64,000 bases of DNA from Fasciolopsis buskii (taxonomy: Eukaryota > Platyhelminthes > Trematoda > Plagiorchiida > Fasciolidae), in the NCBI GenBank assembly GCA_008360955.1, contig LUCM01004935.1, positions 244,365 to 308,364 of the forward strand, written 5' to 3'. Under the pieces are notes generated by a model that was not told the DNA's origin, made no database searches, and saw nothing but the letters and a program-made list of their open reading frames with translations. Positions 36,241 to 49,101 of the stretch are shown piece after piece. How positions within the stretch are numbered: position 1 is the stretch's first letter; every line of letters begins with the position of its first letter. The position numbers and the translations under genes were made by a program.

Positions 36241-39200
36241 CGTTAAAAAAATAGGCAGACGTTAGCTGAAACAAACCATCATCTTCGAACTCTGTGTGAC
36301 CTGTCAATCCTTTCATCTACTGCGACAGCATTGTTCAAACTAGTAATTTCCTAGATCTGCACATGCTGCATATCTGTTTTGTAAACCAGGTCGCATAACT
36401 GCAGTCCGAGTAGCACAGCACAGTGAATGGCATATTTTCATTTACCCGCGTTGGCGCACTGAATGGTTTGGGAGAAAGTAACACGACATAGAGCTCAGCA
36501 TTTTTGTGAATAAGGGCTGAACATTTGAACTATTTTCACTAGAAACTTGTGGGTTTGGACGAATGGTTAAATATTCGAGAGAACGATATGGCTTGGACAT
36601 TTCCTCGAATTATATGGTAACAGTATGGTGGATGTTTAGGTACGTTTGTATGGGTGTGCGCGTGTGTATACGTGGTTACAACAATGGGCACAAGTTCAAA
36701 TTTAAGATCAAAGTTTTCTTTTCTCACACGGTTAACCTTTTGACCTTAGCGATAAGTGTCAGCTGTAATAATCCGCGAGAAAACATAACTCACAGTGAGT
36801 GACTTCGGTACTTACCAATGCGGTTCAGACTACCTCGACTGTCAGCGGTTCGTTTGCAGTCAAAACATCACCAGCGAGGATCGGAATCTTCTCAACTCGG
36901 TTAAATTCTGCTTGACCGTTTGCAAATAATCAGGTTGGTTGATCTAGCATAACTTTCACATCTTGTTAGGTTGGTATTCGACACGTGGTTGAATGATTTC
37001 ACCTAAGGCACGGACTTTTTCGACTGTTCCATCTCCGACGGTAAATAACGGTTGAAATGAAAAAGCACGCAGTCTGTTGGAAGTAATGCCACCGACAGTT
37101 TTCGGTCCCATAAAGAATGCCGCAGCCTACTGGTAGGAATATTCATAATGAGTTTGACTACATACTATATATTGTTTTAATTCAATTATAATTGCACACT
37201 TGTTCCGACTACCATAATTTGAGTTCGCGCTGGATGTCGGCCCTTCTTTCATATCAGCTGCCAGTAATTCTTATCGTGCGTGTTCAGCAGCGGCGTCCCA
37301 TAAAATGTAGGGCGCACGCGGAGTATCACATTCCGTTAGCTCTTTAACGGACCACCCAAAGTGGAAGTCATACGGGGATAGAGACCGACAGATAGCCATA
37401 TGGCTTTGATCGGCCGCAGAGCGGTGACAACCGACGAGGTTGGTGTCTGACGCACATGTCGCGTCAGTGACGAAAATTATGGTTCAGACAAGGCTTGTCA
37501 ATCAGCTAAACTAACTGCAATCCACATTTTGTAATAAGTGGGCGGTTAACATTGCTGTACTTTCTCCGGCACGGTCAAATTAGATGCACTTTACCCGTGT
37601 AGTTGAGCTGGAGGACGAAAGCGAGAGACCGGCGCCAAACCATCCCACATGACTGTCCGATGCACAAAGTGTGCACACCGGGCAAACAGCACTAACCAAA
37701 GGAAGTCTCATGTGGTCTTATCTGTAGCGGTGTGGCGGTGATAAAAGTACACCTTAGTTCCGTCCACCCGTGAGAATGATCTTTCTGATGATAGCCGATT
37801 GTACCGGAGTGAACGCGTGGGCGGAACTGTTGCTTCAGTTTGGCAAGGTAGACAACCGTCTCCGATTTCCGATCCCGAGTTATCTCGTGCTGTTTTACGT
37901 TGGTGGTCTTGGTAGTCACTTTCGTGTAGGTTGCCAAAATCACACGAAAACATGTCGCCACTGTACTACAAAATTTGAAAAGTCCGGTTTCAATGAGGTG
38001 AAACCCAGAGGCATTCCTCAGTCGGAACGACACGGACACTGAAAATAAAAGGGAACAAGTCGAGATGCAGTCCAACTGAATTCTTTGATTTGCCCGAATA
38101 GGACTAAATCAAGACGCTTCCGAAACTTTGAGCTGTTCGCCTTCCGTTATTTCTTAAAACCGCGAACCTAGTCAGGTAACTGTTGGCGATGAGGTATGTG
38201 CTTTGATCCATTCACATTGAACACTCCTGAAAGACATAAGTTGGGATTTCCTATTTCACGTCACAGGATCCGAACGGGTCATGAACTGGGCAAGGGCAGG
38301 TACTTTCCAGTTGCTCGATGACAAACGATGCATTGTGATAAATCCTTGAGGACTATTCCGCGTTAAGCAGTGACCAACAATTATCGTAAATCTTAAAATC
38401 AAGGAATATCTGGGCGTTGGAACAACAACAATTACGCTATCGTTACCAACGGGCTTAACAGTGCGACGAAGAAATGTGCCCGGTGAGGTATTCGTGGTGG
38501 ACCCATCTACCAATAAATCCGGGAGGAACTAATCCTCACAGGGCGTTCTGTTATTAGTCAAAAGCCCAAAATGAGACTTTTCGAAGACACCTGCCCCGAA
38601 AGCATTATCGTCAAAAGCCTCAAAAAACTGATTTTCATTCTCCTGCATCCCAAATAGTTCCTGGCACTTCAGTCCCAGTATGTCGTTCCATATCAAGTTC
38701 CAGTAGATGGCGATTGTACGAAAGTATACGATAATTAAGTAGGTTTGCATTACACGATTCGAAATAATGAATTCAATTGAGGAAAGACCAAAGAACTACA
38801 ACCAGGTCCAACTAACGAGTTCTTCGCTAACTGGACAAGCACTAATAGTTGTCGCCAGTTTTTGTCCCAATTGGGGACGGTAAAAGTAAAAAATACCTAA
38901 TATATCGCAATCAACTAATGTTGGTTTTGACCGCAATTTACCAACGGTTTGAGCGTATGCATATAGGTCAACGGTACCGTCCATTCGCGCAACATTTTAA
39001 ATCGATCGGCAGCACTAATCTGTCCAAATTTGACTAGACAAAATTACCCAATCGACCGTGTTGGTGAGCATTGAGTGAAAAGCCAGTGTGTCATATTTCT
39101 CCTATTTTCGCCGCTGTAACTGAACGAAAAACGTTATCTTAGCAATCACTCAAAAATACATGTTTGAAATGATGTACTGTTCAAAATGGAAGCAACTAAG

Positions 39201-39799
39201 CACTGGTCTGTCAAGTTTCAAAGCCTTTTTGAAATTTCAGTCCTATGCAGAAGAAAAATTCCTACCGTATTTGGTGCATCATTGCTATTTTTGGATGGTT
39301 CACTGCTAGTGAAGAATAAACGCTGCATGAAGATGAAACAGCGGTGAATGTAGGACATTACCAATTCCCATTAGTTACAAACTACTCGAGGTGAGACGCT
39401 AGAGATTAATTACCTTTGCAGCTTATTTTTGCAGCGATTTTAAAATGCTCTTTTTGCCTAATACATCCATTTTTGGCTCCTCAAGAAATATAGGACCACT
39501 CTGTTTCGTCATTCCAAATAGAATACATTGCGCTTTACAGAAGAAAATGGTGCGATGCAAATACACTATGATGAGTCAACGTGTAAGTCACGCGATGTAA
39601 TCCGATACTGTTTCATACTGGCCTCCGTAGACAGCTAACCAATGAGAACCGTGGCGACAAACGGTCGATAAATCCAAACATTCCCCGAAGACGATTAAAC
39701 GGAATGTATTCTACCAATCGGGCTATCTCCAGTTTTGTAAATAAGCCCATGAGGCGTAAATACGAAATCGAATATTTTTCCCTCGGTTTTGTCGTTTGT

Positions 39800-39895
39800 G
39801 TAGCTTGGGTCGGAGCCAGTTCAATGCCTATTAGTAATCCGTATCCGGTATTTTTCTGTGGCTGACCGAATTCCGAATAGTAATTTCTAGTTCAA
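39800..39895. repeat. Dispersed repeat, copy 2 (with 22.9 kb)
   Basis: This holds GAGCCAGTTCAATGCCTATT and about 70 further bases that align with 22874-22960 in the same orientation. The family is unknown. Confidence 0.5.
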
Positions 39896-40484
39896 ATACT
39901 ACATGAACAACTCGAGAAAATCGTCTCATGCAAATCCCAGTTCATTTTCACTGAAGCTACGTTCATTGTCCGAATCTGAAAGTTTATTGATGCTGCTAAT
40001 AAGAAAACACGATTTTGACTGGAAATCGAAATTAACGTACCCCTTGGATTTCTCTGTAGATGAAACAAGCCAATACTGAGTGCAGCAAACATTCGCTTAA
40101 ATTTTAGACAATATCTACCAGATTACTGCACATTTCATTTGCCGTTGGAGGCTATTAGCGGTACCGCAGCAGTTCACCTTACCTTACTGGGCTTATCTAG
40201 CCACTACCTCACGTGACAAAAGGCTTGGGAAGAGATTTACCGTTTGAATTTCAACCCCATCCTGGTCGGCTGATACCAGTCACCTAGGCTTTCTCAATGT
40301 GATTGGGTTAGAAACCAGTCTTAAGTAAACGAGACCATTAAGTGCTCGCGCATCTGAAAACACTTTGGGGTAGTGACAGAGGGAGCGAGAGAGAGGGTGA
40401 ATCGAAGTGATTTGTTCGAATGCCAAGTCTCCTTCGCAAATATTACCGAAAGACCTAATTGTGACCACCTAAAATACCATAGCG

Positions 40485-40515
40485 CCGACGATATCACCTC
40501 GGCTGGTGATGAAAC
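40485..40515 (+). ncRNA. Possible degenerate hammerhead motif
   Basis: CCGACGA (one change from CUGANGA) is followed by a 6-bp hairpin, ATCACC-TCGGCT-GGTGAT, and directly by GAAAC. AGTC then occurs 7 bases on. Helix I cannot be formed from the flanks by eye, so the ribozyme is incomplete or coincidental. The downstream GTTTGCAGTCTAATTGCC looks like the tail of a repeat that ends in the AT tract. Confidence 0.3.
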
Positions 40516-40549
40516 GTTTGCAGTCTAATTGCCTAGCTCAGCAATCAAA

Positions 40550-40552
<3 letters not shown>

Positions 40553-40608
<56 letters not shown>
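40553..40608. repeat. (AT)28 microsatellite
   Basis: This is an uninterrupted AT dinucleotide run of 56 bp. Confidence 0.98.
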
Positions 40609-40611
<3 letters not shown>

Positions 40612-41078
40612 GCCGTTTACCGTCTGATTCGGCAGTCTTCTCCAATCTTGAAGTAATTACTGCGACGTATAGATTTTAAAATTTCACCAAACCAATCGAT
40701 CTGGAAAACATTCACAGTTGATGTACAACCTAGATGACCCATAATCACCAAGACATCGGAATTGCGCGTCCGAAGAACAACGGATAAGTAACGGACAAAT
40801 GTGGCAACTGTTAGAAAAATGTCCTAATTGGGCAACACTTTCCTGGAGTTTTTCGCTCAAGCATAAGTTTCGAGGCAAATGATAATACTTATGGACATTT
40901 TGGTGAACTAGGGTTTCTCTATTCAACAGTAAACATTCTTGGAAATAACACCATGCCACGGTGTCGTCGATATCAACAGAAATCCGAACCGAGTAAAAAA
41001 TTTCTTAAAGATTTCAAAAACATCTCTCTTTTTCACAAAATCTGGTCACCTGCTCACCAGTTATGCAGCAACGCACAC

Positions 41079-41102
41079 GTGTATATATGTGTGTGTGTGT
41101 GA
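41079..41102. repeat. Short TG/TA dinucleotide tract
   Basis: GTGTATATATGTGTGTGTGTG is a small imperfect purine-pyrimidine repeat. Confidence 0.85.
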
Positions 41103-42091
41103 TGCAACATATCTTTCATTTGTGAAGACACGATCCTAGTAAGCTAACTAGTTAGTAGTTCTGACTAAAAATGCCAACATTTTTGGACATGATAGAAGTA
41201 GTTTTAATGTTCAGTGAGATCACATTCGGCCCCACTGGCTTCTCACGGATGTCGAATTTGCCGGATTTCTTTTCTACTGAATCGAGACAGAAATGTAAAT
41301 TCTAAATCGAAGAGCAGCTTTGTAAGCAGTTCGACAAACGATATAAGTAGTCTTATTATACCTGCGTTTGGTTAATTCCCGTCCACGGTGGTTCAAAGGT
41401 CATGTGATAAATCGTGATGAGTTTATATGCTGACCACATGACAATGAACGTCCTAAATTCAAGATTTCTGATAACCAGTTCTGGTTTTCTAGTCGCGTGC
41501 CTGTGAGTCGGAGCGGGCCAATATGTTCGCCTATTCGGTCCGACCCGCATAGAGTGACTGCGTTGCATTGCCATTTGAATAATGGCAGAAAAGGCGAAAC
41601 TATTTTTATTTGAAATTTTTTGATGTGAATACGAATTAGAAGAAACCCCCAGAAAGTAAGCACAATATGCGCTTTCGTACGAGCACAACAGAAAGATGCC
41701 TTCGGAACTGATGGAGATGGAATAGCACTGCTGGGTCACCACTTTACGTAGTTCCCCTGTTCTGACTTGACCGTGCGAAATTCCAGATCCCAAGCAAACT
41801 AAGAATGTACATTTAAATGAGAAAAAATCCAATTAGTTCCACAACGAGCGGAAAAATAGTGCCCCAACCAGCAGAATACCCATATACACATTACAGAGAC
41901 CTTTCGTTAAAATGGAACAGCAGTTCACTGTTTCGTGCGAGGGGTAATGAATTCGTATTACCTGTCCAATGAATTACTCTACAACAAACCCGTCGTACGT
42001 AGTTAGTTGTCAAATATCTCGCTTTTCCTATCAATCTTGGGTTGGCTATCGACCTCAGAGAGAAAGCATGTTAGACTGCTACTGTTTTTAA

Positions 42092-44766
42092 GCAAACCGG
42101 TGCGATACAAACACTTTAGGAAGGCCAATTTCGATGTTCTATGTAAATAATATCTATTTATAACGTCTTCATTTTGACGTTAGTGATTGTAGTAATTGCA
42201 CCGAACACTCGTCCAAAAGCGTGGGGCAATAGAGTCAAGTAAAAATCCAAAAGAGAAACATGTCAAATAATTCGATTTAAGGCCCTTTCAGGGACCACAC
42301 CAAATGCAAGCGTGTACGCTAATATTCGGCTACTGTTCCAACGGAGAAAGACGGTGAGACGGTAGCGTAGCACAAGGGAAATATTAAATCCTAGAATAAG
42401 AAATGGATCAGTATTCAAAAACTATTCAGCCAAAGGAATTGAATAGTTTTGTGTTTCTAATGTAATGCGTCCTGATTTCAGTGTTCACCTCGTTGGCTTA
42501 TCTTAGACTTCTCGTGTCAGTTCCCTTGACCAACCGAACCGTGCGCAGACTCATTCTTCCAAGATCGGTAAAGTGAACTAATTCGGAAAGGGCCCGTGGG
42601 TTGAATCGCGCAACTCAGGCCCACCATCCGAAATTGCAAATTGTGGCCCTAAATGGGAGACCAAGACCATACGACTGAAGAATAAGATGTCGAGCAGTCC
42701 AGACATGACCCAGACAGTGATCGCAGTCAAAAGCACAGTGCATACCATGGAAATCTTCGTCTCGACAAGCCTCTTCCCGTCTGGTCCGTACAGCACACCG
42801 GGACATTCTTGCGGACCAGAATCCGAAAAATGAATTGCATGCTGAACTCCATAGATGTTCCAACGTGACTTAGTCACAGTGCAATCACGGAAAAGCTCTC
42901 CTCATTGCTTTTCTCCACCCGAACAACTGACATTGTAACAAAAATCAACAAATCATATCGAATTTTTCCAGTCAGTGTCGTATGTTCGCACTGAACAGTA
43001 GCATACGAATCGAACCAATCCTGTGAAATGACCTGGTTATTACGTGAACGAGCAAGTGGATTATTGTTATTCAGTGGAAATTTCGCAATTCATGGTAATT
43101 GGCAAAAGGGTGTACGAACCCAAATGACTCGGCTGATCGCATCGGATGGAGATTGAAGTGAATTAGGGATTTCATTGGTGGTGAAGTTTGAAAATAGATG
43201 AATAAGTTGCATGTTGTTCATCGATTGATTAGACGTGTAATTTGGCCAGTCTGTCTCTGACGCAGTACTGTGTCGATTTATCACCTTCAATTGAATTGGA
43301 CTTGATTTCCCATGTCAACCGGACTCGTCTGGTGTTCTATTATCTTCACTGGTCCGCGCGTGCTTGATGTATTCTCACCACAGGTTATTCACCTAGCAGA
43401 CATTTGAATTGTCCTGTGGACCCAAACTGGTGTGAATTTGCGGATGTTTCACGTGGTCGCGAAATCCCGTCTTGCATCAACGAAGGTGTTGCTCATTAAT
43501 CGTGCGTCACTGACACAGTAGACAGACTAATGCACGAAGGTATACGAACAGCCCGTTATGATATCATATTGGAAAGAGTAAGATGGACTGGAAATACGAC
43601 CACGTGATGGAGTATCTCGGACCCCGGATTTCATACCCATGAAGAGAAAGAGGACCATTGAACTGGAAATCGCGTCGATGTCTATTTCCATTACAAATGT
43701 ATATGTCTACTGACCAGACGGATAAACCACTAGCGGAATACAATTGAGTCGATGAACATGGCCGGGAGCGCGTTTTTCTTGTTCGTGAGTTGTCAGGGCT
43801 CTGATATTGTGGTTGTTCGTGGAGTACACAGGAGATCTGTATGGGACTGGGTCATGTGATTCGCACACAGGCTCTTCATCCACCTGTGATCAGTATGTAG
43901 TTGTGCGATAATCACTGCTTCAGGTGATGCACCTAGACGTGGGATCAGCCGTGGCTTCCGAGTAGAGTGAACGTCCAACTTCGGTGATGATTCCAGCTGG
44001 CTTCTCGATGACATTATAATCCCTAACTCTGGAATCGATTCATTCCAAATGAACAAGTAGATTCGAGAGATAAACGTTTTCGTTAATATCATCGTGGGCA
44101 AATTCTCGTCTTTTATGACCGATCTGACCTCGGAATCTAATATAGTTGATGTTGAAATATTAATATGAAAACAAATATTTCGGCAACTTACGTGGGCGTT
44201 TCCTCGCTCGGTGTAATATGTAACCTGTATCAGGGAGACAGTCTGTAATCGAAATCAGTCTGTCTCATTTAATGTTGAAATTGCCATCTGTACTAAGTGT
44301 AACAATGACCTCGGTCGATGGTATCAGTTTACTGTATCACCTTGTCATGTAGTCTTCGTATGACCCGGGCAAAATAGTAATTCGGGGAGGAATTGAAGAC
44401 AAACAGTGCACATGCATTGATCCGATTCTAAACACAATCAACTCATCTCCTCCGGCATTCGGAAGGCACGAATAGTTAATGGACACAGATACGACGATGC
44501 ATAGATTTCTGAACTGGTAGACCAGTTCCAACTTTGTGTTCAGTGTTGTCGATTTCATTTTGTACATTTATTCTTCTGATCATTGCAAGTCAGTTGGAAT
44601 CGAATCATATCAAGATTGGTCAATCAACTCGATTCGGCTATTTGCATGATGTGACTCATGTGGTAAGTATTTTGCATTTCACGTCTAGACGAACGGAATT
44701 ATGATTATGTGATTCGAGAAAATGAAGTGTGTAGGAATGAAGGATCAGTAGCCTTCAGAACAAACT
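42092..44766 (-). repeat. Inverted duplication, right arm, block B
   Basis: This is the reverse complement of 29620-32245 and nearly identical to it. It has about 55 bp extra near 44500-44560, so the frame at 44567-44337 begins differently from its left twin. Local divergence is visible around 42330-42350. The frames at 44101-43793, 43290-43090 and 42877-42578 match the left arm residue for residue. Confidence 0.88.
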
Positions 44767-47700
44767 CACGAGTCTAGGTTCATCTCAACTTAATTATCAG
44801 TTTTATTTTTATACGCTAATTCGCATGAATGTGTTAATCGCTTCGGGACTAATGGCGATATTCACGATGAAGCTTTTTTCACCATCGCGTTATACTAGGT
44901 ACGCGCAGTTGGCAAAATCCCACGAGAGTATATACATATGTATTGGCGAAGGAACTCCGGAAGTGTTTCCAGCTGTCGCCATGTTTTGTTCCCCTTGCCA
45001 GCATTACGTGGATTTTAGTAACTGCGATTGTCGCCGGTGATTTATGTCCTTCCAATTTTACGGTCTGTCACAAAAGGACTCCGTTTTTCGAGTATAACCC
45101 GCTCAGTGATATCCTGTCATTCCACTTCCCTACTGGCCTGATATCACTTGCTGCGGAAGCAGGAATGTCAGGGATATGGATACCATCATCTTCGATTTCC
45201 TCATCTAGCCGTGAATTTGAGGTAACCGACTTCTCAAATGGCTGTAATCACCACAGATTTGAGTTCGTCCATTGAATTTTTCGATGAGTTAATCGTTGAT
45301 ATACTCACAAACCCATTTGAGCACACTTATGTGCTGAAAAATATCGTCTTCTCCTCCTGCCTGATATTTCACAAACTTTCGGAAATCACGTATTTTAACG
45401 GGGGTCAGGATTACATCACACATAGGCCCTTATTTGTTTCTTCATTGACAGAGGAAGCCAAACAAGTAAACTGTCCAATGGAAACGTGTTTGCTGCGGAA
45501 CTTCCGAAAAAAAAACACTACATTATCCCTAGCCGGGACTAGTTTACCTCATCTCAGCATCGTGCAGACCGCAGAATGAAACCACTAATTAAAAAATTAT
45601 TTTAGTTCATTTCATAACTCACTGTCTGGATACAACAAAATAACACAGACCACGATTTCGAGGAGCAGAAAATTATCTCATCACAGAACTGACAAATTCA
45701 CAAATTGGTCTATTGCCTGACGTCTTGTAGGTTCCCATCGAGGCTAGCGAAACACTGTGTATCTGGGATCCATTCGAGTGGTGGTTGCATAACCGAACGG
45801 TGGCTTGTACCTTTAATCGCTTTCGTCTTTCATTACATTATCGGGGCCGGTCAGTTTCAAGCTGACAAAAGCGAAAGCCGTTGACGGTTGTTGCTCGTAA
45901 TTTCTGAGTATGTGACATTCGGCTGTCGTTAGGATACAACGCAGACGTACTGGGATTTGCTAGTAAACTGCCACTGAGCACACTGGGTAAACGCGAGTTT
46001 CCGAAGATGCTCGGTTTCAGTGATTTGCACTCACCTCACCTATTCCGAAAAATCTTGAGATTAGATATGTCAGATAAAAATACACATCTCGCTCATAATT
46101 TCATAGAATAAGGTCGTTCTAAATATTTGGTGATCCAACAGTATGAGCACAAACTATTGAAATCGAGCTTGTTCACCAGCCTGTTTTCTCAACACTGGGA
46201 TTATTTTTGTGCCATCGGAAACTTACAGGGTGTTAAGATATCTGACTATTTGTACAATTCTCCATTCTTTGATGCAATTACCGTAATTTGTCATTGTTTA
46301 TTCCGTTCTTTGCCGTACTCAAACCCAGTGTATTGGTCTTTTTTCATTCTGAATTGAAATCGTCCCGGTCATAAATCATGCAACATTGCGTGGCTGTTCT
46401 TTCGTCGATCGGCCCATTGTAATTATTCTGACTGATGCTCACAAATATTGTTTCTAGGTCGGAATCAATCAAGCTTATTTGCAGTCAAATGGGATGCTAC
46501 CCGATTAGGGTACGCTCAATGTGAATTGCTCATCCGCAAAGAATTCACCGCTGGTCTTTTCGGTGCCATGAGAAAGAAATCCGTCTTGCTAGCATTGCAT
46601 TGATTTGGTTATTTGCCACACCTGATGGCAGACAAATTTATGCTATTCTGAAAGTTAGTTGTGGAGATGGCAATAAACAGAGGTAGCAAGCCGTCCAACA
46701 TTCGTCTACGTTGAGTCCTTTTGATTGTCGGACGGCCCAACAACTGTGATGTTAGTCTCGAAAAGCCAAGACTGGGCTCGTTCAAGCCTCATATGTGGCA
46801 TGTTTTTGGCCCGTCTAGAGACGACAGTTCGGGCACGACCCTGATGACCTTCCAAAATCTACCCAAGCCTGTGAAAAGGATTACCCTAATTTGGACGAAA
46901 GCCTGAATGCTATGGTCGAGATACACTGGTCTCAGTACATCTAAAGCCCTGATAAGGGCGAGAAAGCGAGTGAAAGGTTTAAGGGGCCCTACACTGTGAG
47001 ATGGCTAAACGGCAACATAGCAACTGCTCCAATGTCACAATACTTTGGAGGCTGAAAATAGGCTGTACTCTGGACCGCAAGATAAGCCAGTTACCATGAC
47101 ACAAGAAAATGGCGTGTGATCTGTTCCACCTCGAGTTAGGTTGATACAAGCCCGATTATCAAAACTTCACATTGTGCTCCCAGCGTCCTGTACTAGGAGC
47201 TCTACCATAGCCGTGCCCCAGACTCCCTGCCCAAATGCGGCCGTGCAAATAACTAGGGTTTCAAACCCGGGCACATCCAAGATGTTTTGACTAATTTGTC
47301 AATCTTGGATTTCCGGAATTGAGTAGAACTCATCACGTGGCTTTTCATTTGGAGTCCATTAGTCGTTGAAATGCATGGCTCCATATTGATATCAGCCCAC
47401 CCGCGATATCGACCTGTACCACGTGTCATATGCATGTTTACCAGAGAGATATGTGAGTTAAACTCCACTCGAACGAAAAGGAGAAAAACGACAAAGCAAC
47501 CGAAACAAAGTTATGGTGCCACCATGAAACCTAGCTATGAAGTTGATGTGAAAAGTGTGGTTTCGTTTGTTCGCGTGATCCATGGTTCAAAATCACAACG
47601 GCCAACCGCATAGAAAATTATTGAATTGTAAAAAGCATTCAACGTCAAGCTATGATGAGCCAGAAAAATAGCACGGCCAATCAGTTGACTAACTACCCGT

Positions 47701-48091
47701 TATTCTTACCCATCGCGAAAGAAAGAACATGAGATCCTATCCCAAGTTTCTATAACTTCGCATTGGTCTCAGTTACGTTACTTCTCGAAATCGGTTCTCG
47801 CATTCTGAAACGGCAGTACTAACTGGAACCATAAAACACAACAATAAACACACACGTGGATTGTTTTTGTCAATTGTTCACTGTTATTTCCCTATAGACT
47901 CGATCCTCACCTATCAACTGGGGGACGGCGGAAGGTAATAACTTTATCACAATCATGTTCTGCTTTGCTAGATCACCACATAATATGGCATACGAATAGA
48001 TTCGGTTTACCATGGCCTTCAGTGTATCCATTTTTTCAGTTGCATCCATTTGAACCGCAATTAGATATGATTTAACAGTACACGTACAAAT
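44767..48091. other. Right-arm central segment Y (3.3 kb)
   Basis: This is the counterpart of segment X. Its edges are weakly colinear with X, and the middle shows no similarity I could see. Plus-strand frames at 44943-45275 and 45238-45579 (110 and 113 codons) are unassigned; the first has a hydrophobic stretch, LASITWILVTAIVAG. A possible tRNA-like SINE trace (GGGTTTGAAACCC on the minus strand near 47258) is present. Confidence 0.5.
47911..48049 (-). CDS. Candidate exon at the block A/segment Y border
   Basis: The minus-strand frame MDATEKMDTLKAMVNRIYSY, then AILCGDLAKQNMIVIKLLPS, then AVPQLI, ends at a strong donor (TTGATAG followed by GTGAGG). The frame stays open upstream, so the ATG need not be the true start. 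It looks helical and coding-like. The colinear left-arm copy (about 24765-24850) has stop codons, indicating decay there. I do not recognise the product and found no partner exons. Confidence 0.4.
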
Positions 48092-49101
48092 GAAATGAGG
48101 GTAATAAGAGATAATGGAAGTCCACGTAAGATGAGAATTATGATACCAGGGGAGGGGCGAAACAGAGAATCAATACATACCGTTATTTGTCTACATGCTT
48201 TGTTTGACCCCCTCATTTCGTCCGTGATCCGAGTATCGAATTGTCAGACTGACTGTGTTGGCTCTCTCAAGACCGATGTGAACCGGACGGAAATGTGCAC
48301 TTGAAGTGTACAGGGTGATCAAGTTAGTATTATAACTGCCAGATGGGTGACATGTGAGTTATTCTATTCGATGTTCAGTTATTTTTGAACCCGTGTGGGA
48401 TGAATACATGAGAAGAATATATCCCAACGTCGTGTGTTGATGGGTGGTTATGTGGCATGTGGAATGGCACAGTATCCTTTCGATCGGACTGAAACATTGG
48501 TGATTCACAGTGGAACACCTCAGTTGGGCTTCCTTCTCTACGAACGGGTGCACTGATGTACGGACATGCCCGTGTAGTGAGAGGGAGAGGAAGTAAAGGA
48601 AAGGAACAAAATTGTCACTATTCCGCGAGGTTGTCAGAATGCGAAAATGATTTTGAGATCCATTTGAGTCAATGGGAAATGTGGGTATTCAAAACCTGTG
48701 AATTTGCTTCCGAACTGGTTTCTAGTTGAACTGACTCAGCTAGCATTGGACGGTAATGGAGGCGAATAATTGGGAGATTGTGGACATTATTATTCGTGGT
48801 ATATTGACTAACAGATGTGGCTCGAACCGAGATATTTGACTACTAGATTATTGGGATTTATGTTTTTGTTTATCCACGAGGCGCTTAGTTGCTTTGGATC
48901 TACGACTTTCCATGTCCTGTAGAGTGTGGCGTGCAGTGTAGTGTGAATGAGAGTTTGACTGGCGACTCATCTGAATAGCCAAACAACATGCTTGTGTGTG
49001 GGGTAGTTGGAAATGTCACGAAGCATTATCGTAAGTGATTGTGATCATTCGATCGCAGACACAATGTTATCGTCGGCATCTTTCCTGTTGTTGTCACCTA
49101 A
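48092..49101 (-). repeat. Inverted duplication, right arm, block A
   Basis: This is the reverse complement of 23691-24700 with no indels seen. Beyond its outer end a weak match continues after an offset of roughly 50 bp, suggesting that the original duplication was longer than the well-preserved blocks. Confidence 0.85.

Larger units (their letters stand above)
32246..42091. other. 9.8-kb spacer between the inverted arms
   Basis: This is mostly unassigned DNA. Recognisable items are a 10-bp-arm hairpin (32.5 kb), tRNA-derived SINE remnants (33.3 and 36.2 kb), a dispersed repeat (39.8 kb), a hammerhead-like motif (40.5 kb) and AT and TG microsatellites. Unassigned frames include 38075-37692 (minus, 127 codons) and 41832-41356 (minus, 158 codons, the longest in the window; it opens with a TTG and has a hydrophobic start). 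No splice evidence supports either. Confidence 0.45.

Noticed and set aside
41356..41832. 158-codon minus-strand frame, longest in the window
   Set aside because: It begins with TTG rather than ATG, overlaps another open frame, and shows no known motif. Reported only within the spacer description.
47230..47290. tRNA-like SINE around GGGTTTGAAACCC
   Set aside because: The A-box-like and B-box-like parts are in the wrong order on that strand and the match is partly palindromic.
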